From Dichomitus squalens LYAD-421 SS1 (lineage: Eukaryota; Basidiomycota; Agaricomycetes; Polyporales; Polyporaceae): 10,467 nt of DNA. Shown piece by piece: positions 8,365 through 10,467 of this stretch. A model generated the notes under the pieces. The model was not told the origin of the DNA and did not search any database. It saw only the letters and a list, made by a program, of their open reading frames with translations. Location: NCBI RefSeq assembly GCF_000275845.1, contig NW_006766912.1, forward strand, positions 17,811 to 28,277, read 5' to 3'. Both the position numbers and the translations under genes were made by a program. How positions within the stretch are numbered: position 1 is the stretch's first letter; the number at the start of each line of letters is the position of its first letter.

Positions 8365-8756
8365 TGACCGTAGTGCACGTTGCAGCTTCGGCCGACGAGG
8401 CCGCTGGGACTGGTGTTGACCGTGCGGACAACTCGATGACGGCGGGGTAGACGGCGACGGGGGTGCTAGCGACAGTACACTGACCGTGTGCGGGTTGGTA
8501 TTGGTGGAGGGTTAGGGGCGGCCATTCGCGCTGGATATGCGATTCAGGTGAGCGGGAAAGGGATAAGTCTCGGTGAATGTGTTACGCAACGGCTATAAAT
8601 TATGTTTTGGTCATACTCACCCATACCGGGCGTGAGCGGGCTTGGACGTGGGTCAAAGGGTGAGGGCGTGTAGCTGGATCAATGGTGGCCGTCGTCGAGT
8701 CTAGCACGGTCAGGATGTGGGTGCGATCGAATGCGGTCGCGTACGGTCCTGACCGT
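8365..8756. promoter_or_regulatory. Cluster of TGACCGT motifs
   Basis: TGACCGT occurs at 8365-8371, 8417-8423, 8481-8487 and 8750-8756 on the plus strand and at 8706-8712 on the minus strand: five copies within 392 bp. The last plus copy is half of a palindrome, ACGGTC-CT-GACCGT (8743-8756). The copy at 8417 extends to a 21-bp near-identical direct repeat with 8750-8770 (20 of 21 bases). The copies at 8704-8715 and 8747-8758 form a perfect 12-bp inverted repeat. This could be a transcription factor binding cluster or a by-product of short duplications; no downstream gene was identified with certainty. Confidence 0.35.
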
Positions 8757-8950
8757 GCGGACAACTTGATTGTCAGCTCGCGCTCGCGTTGCACGCCTTG
8801 CGAGTACGTTCTACGGCAGGGTGGGCTTGTGGGAGCGCAGGGGACGCGACCGCTCGGGTGTCATCGGTGGAGGAGGATCGGGGTAGCAGGCGCGGGCATC
8901 GCGCCGCATCGTCGAGGCGATTGTGGCCAGCTGGGAGTGCGCAGGGGATG

Positions 8951-8988
8951 AGGATTGTAGTCGTGTACAAGGATTGTAGTCGTGTACA
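8951..8988. repeat. Perfect 19-bp tandem duplication
   Basis: AGGATTGTAGTCGTGTACA occurs twice in immediate succession (8951-8969 and 8970-8988) without mismatch, implying a recent slippage event or preserved sequence. No coding frame that I can defend crosses it. Confidence 0.9.
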
Positions 8989-9436
8989 AGTACAACTTGA
9001 GCTCGGATTGCGGTGACGAGGACTGGACGTTGGCGTGTGGCGTGCGTCTGCGGTGTGAGCGAGGTCTGCGACGTGAGCGAGGTCCTCATCGGCATCGACG
9101 GCAGGCAGCGCAAGCAGCGGGGAGAGCCAGCCGGCACCAGCCAATGAGCGCTCGTGGCAAGTGGCATCCGCTGGAGCATGCGCGTCGTCGTCGGTGTGTC
9201 CGCCTCCGATGGTGAACGCCGCCTGCGATGGTGAACGTGCAAGCCAAGCCACGCTCCCCACCAGCCGCGGCAGCCTCCCTGGCGTCCTCGGAGACAGGTG
9301 CTCGAAGCAAGTCCGCTGCTCGCTCTCCTCTGCTCGTCGTCCTGCGTCCTCGCGGTGTGCCCGCACAACAATCTCCATGGTCCATTTCTACCCAGTGTTC
9401 TGACGCGACGACTCAGACCGCGCTCGACCATCCACT
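8989..9436. other. Upstream flank of the membrane-protein gene
   Basis: GC-rich, with small internal duplications: GTGAGCGAGGTC occurs twice around 9055-9090 and GATGGTGAACG occurs twice around 9209-9239. Minus-strand frames of about 200 codons cross it but look like low-complexity translation of GC-rich DNA. The 5' untranslated region and promoter of the plus-strand gene at 9437 should lie here. No TATA box is visible close to the start, and the frame upstream of the ATG is closed by TGA at 9401-9403. Confidence 0.45.
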
Positions 9437-10467
9437 ATGCCTCACGTTCTTTCGCTCGACGGCGCTCGCCTCGCGGTACGACCGCCCCAGGCTTCTGCTG
9501 CGGACTCTTCGGTGCGACCGACGACTGTTCTTGGCAGCCTCACGAATGCCGCGTCCATCGCGACGAGCTCAGAACTACCCTCTGGCAATGGCGAAGTCAG
9601 TTTCACGTGGACTCCTACGCAACTCGTGGAGAGCCCTCCTGCGCTCAGCCCGTCCGGCTCGAGCACTTTCGACACGCCCTTTTTCCCGACCCCTACACAG
9701 ACCCAAGCCTCCGGGGACGACCGGTCTCTAGGGCGCACAAAGGTATGAGCGCAATTCAGTCCAGCTGGAGCACGACGGAGGCTGACACTCCATGCCTCCG
9801 GCACATTCTTCCTGTCAGATCGCTGTCGAGGGAGCGCTCGTAGTAGTCGCCGCAGCACTCATCATCCTCCTCTCTCTCTGGAGGTACGTCCCACCCGTCC
9901 ATGCACGATGGGCAAGACGCTTGTTTCTCGCATAGGGAGACTGGGTGAAAAGACGTCTGAGAGGCTGATGTTCCGCGAATGTTCCCTGGGTGTTCGGGGG
10001 AGAGGGAACAAAATGTTTCCTGGGATCAAGACAGAGGGTCTGTGTATCAAGGAATGGGTAACGCTACGGATACAGGTTGAATTTGGAAACATTCGTGCTC
10101 TGCCATGTTCCCCGCCTGTTTCTATGAAGTTTTGCACATCTGATCACATGGGGCCTCTTGATTGTCTTCGGAAAACAGCCAGGAAACGTCTCGTTCTCCG
10201 TTCTTTCGAACACCCCGGGAACACTCGCGGGACATCAGCCCGTCAGACCTGTATAAACACTGTTTCCTATTCCGACAAGATGCGCTTTGCCCGTCGTGAT
10301 GCAACCTCTCCTCTCGGCTGACAAACTTACCACCTCTCCCCCATCTAGAGCCGTCCGGATCCGCCGCAGCGGCCGCCCCATGCGGGACTTCTTCGTCGCC
10401 CATCCGCAGCCCGATGTCCCCCCACGGCCTCGCGCCGTCCCGCGCACGACCGGCCTCCCGCCTGCCC
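9437..10467 (+). CDS. Small single-pass membrane protein, spliced, 3' end outside window
   Basis: Exon 1 (9437-9742, 102 codons) starts at the only in-frame ATG after a stop at 9401. It encodes a Ser/Thr/Pro-rich region (for example LVESPPALSPSGSSTFDTPF) with no evident signal peptide. Intron 1 (9743-9818, 76 nt, phase 0) has GTATGA, a CTGAC branch and CAG. Exon 2 (9819-9883) encodes the membrane helix IAVEGALVVVAAALIILLSL plus WR. Intron 2 (9884-10348, phase 2) has GTACGT, CTGAC and CTAG, and holds a fold-back insertion. Exon 3 (from 10349) continues open with basic AVRIRRSGRPMRDFFVAHPQ and a proline-rich run to the window edge. The order S/T/P-rich segment, one helix, then Arg-rich and RP-RDFF juxtamembrane sequence recalls a family of small mushroom membrane proteins of unknown function; topology outside-to-inside is inferred from the positive-inside rule. 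The gene appears intact. Confidence 0.75.
9743..9818 (+). other. Intron 1 of the membrane-protein gene
   Basis: A GTATGA donor follows an AAG codon exactly (phase 0), CTGAC lies at 9782-9786 and the acceptor is TGTCAG. Its 76 nt include an in-frame stop directly after the donor, so splicing is needed to reach the membrane helix. Confidence 0.75.
9904..10049 (+). repeat. Left arm of the fold-back element
   Basis: Pairs with 10135-10298. Conserved inner blocks include GGCTGATGT near 9963, GTGTTCG near 9990 and GTTTCCTGG near 10015; the innermost part (ATCAAGA, then AGAGG and ATCA) is weaker. The inner boundary is approximate. Confidence 0.7.
10135..10298 (-). repeat. Right arm of the fold-back element
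   Basis: Inverted counterpart of the left arm. CCAGGAAAC near 10180, CGAACAC near 10207 and ACATCAGCC near 10232 are complements of left-arm blocks in the expected order. The outer end CCCGTCGTG stops at 10298, directly before ATG. Confidence 0.7.

Larger units (their letters stand above)
9904..10298. mobile_element. Fold-back MITE-like element with long terminal inverted repeats
   Basis: The ends are inverted copies of each other: the left reads CACGATGGGCAA from 9904 and the right, complemented, CACGACGGGCAA from 10298 (11 of 12 match). Inverted similarity continues inward for about 145 bp, with about 86% identity in the block 9961-9996 against its partner around 10200-10240, leaving a loop at roughly 10050-10134. 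Both sides carry ATG (9901-9903 and 10299-10301), a plausible 3-bp target-site duplication. There is no transposase, so it is non-autonomous. The CAC- ends and 3-bp duplication recall CACTA-type elements, but this is only suggestive; PIF/Harbinger also makes 3-bp duplications, usually TWA. Subterminal GTTCC/GGAAC words recur, as in several DNA transposons. The divergence of the arms indicates that the element is not recent. Confidence 0.8.
9884..10348 (+). other. Intron 2, enlarged by a fold-back insertion
   Basis: A GTACGT donor follows AG of a split arginine codon; the acceptor is ATCTAG at 10343-10348 with CTGAC at 10319-10323. At 465 nt it is several times longer than the other introns in the window. 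Subtracting the 395-bp insertion and one 3-bp duplication leaves 67 nt with donor, branch site and acceptor all contributed by host sequence. Confidence 0.75.

Noticed and set aside
7482..8378. 298-codon minus-strand open frame
   Set aside because: The translation is dominated by Arg, Ser, Pro, Thr and His with no motif, and equally long frames are open on the opposite strand. This is expected in stop-poor GC-rich DNA.
8450..8520. TTAGGG-containing stretch as telomere repeat
   Set aside because: Only one isolated TTAGGG (about 8511) and no tandem array, so no evidence of a telomere in the window.
8773..9431. Two overlapping minus-strand frames of about 200 codons
   Set aside because: They cross short DNA duplications and look low-complexity; no motif, and the downstream plus-strand gene explains the region's promoter better.
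9908..10321. 137-codon plus-strand frame
   Set aside because: It runs through the fold-back element from arm to arm and is an accidental frame of the inverted repeat within an intron.
1..10467. tRNA, rRNA, CRISPR, LTR retrotransposon or transposase genes
   Set aside because: No B-box-like tRNA signal, regular spacer array, LTR pair, reverse transcriptase or transposase motif was seen on either strand by eye.

Overview
The window looks like nuclear DNA of a filamentous basidiomycete (Agaricomycetes, perhaps a polypore; inferred, not searched). The best supported genes have short GT-AG introns of about 55-120 nt, and the two recognisable proteins resemble mushroom families. There are no bacterial operons, ribosome binding sites, tRNA or rRNA genes, or CRISPR arrays. 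Coding density is low, and much of the window is decayed or repetitive.

Layout. 1-842: no gene, one short tandem duplication. 843-1526 (+) and 2233-1584 (-): two tentative, unrecognised spliced genes that converge tail to tail. 2343-3015 (-): further protein-like frames, one broken by a TGA. 3341-3769 (+): a tentative 142-codon frame. 3788-5507 (+): a clearly recognisable but broken gene for a two-repeat telobox Myb protein (Tay1/Teb1-like telomere-repeat binding factor), with in-frame stops, frame changes and loss of most of the second Myb repeat. About 5985-7290: a strongly diverged direct tandem repeat with a period of about 607-649 bp. 7300-9436: GC-rich DNA with long but unconvincing open frames, a TATA-like site, a cluster of TGACCGT motifs and short duplications. 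9437-10467 (+): a well supported spliced gene for a small single-pass membrane protein, running off the right edge.

The most interesting item is in the second intron of the membrane-protein gene. A 395-bp fold-back element (9904-10298) has long, imperfect terminal inverted repeats and is flanked by a 3-bp direct repeat, ATG. Removing the element and one ATG turns the 465-nt intron into a 67-nt intron of normal size. This is a MITE-like insertion that the gene appears to tolerate by splicing it out.

No functional link between the genes is evident. The region reads as a gene-poor, repeat-accumulating stretch beside one probably live gene at the right edge.
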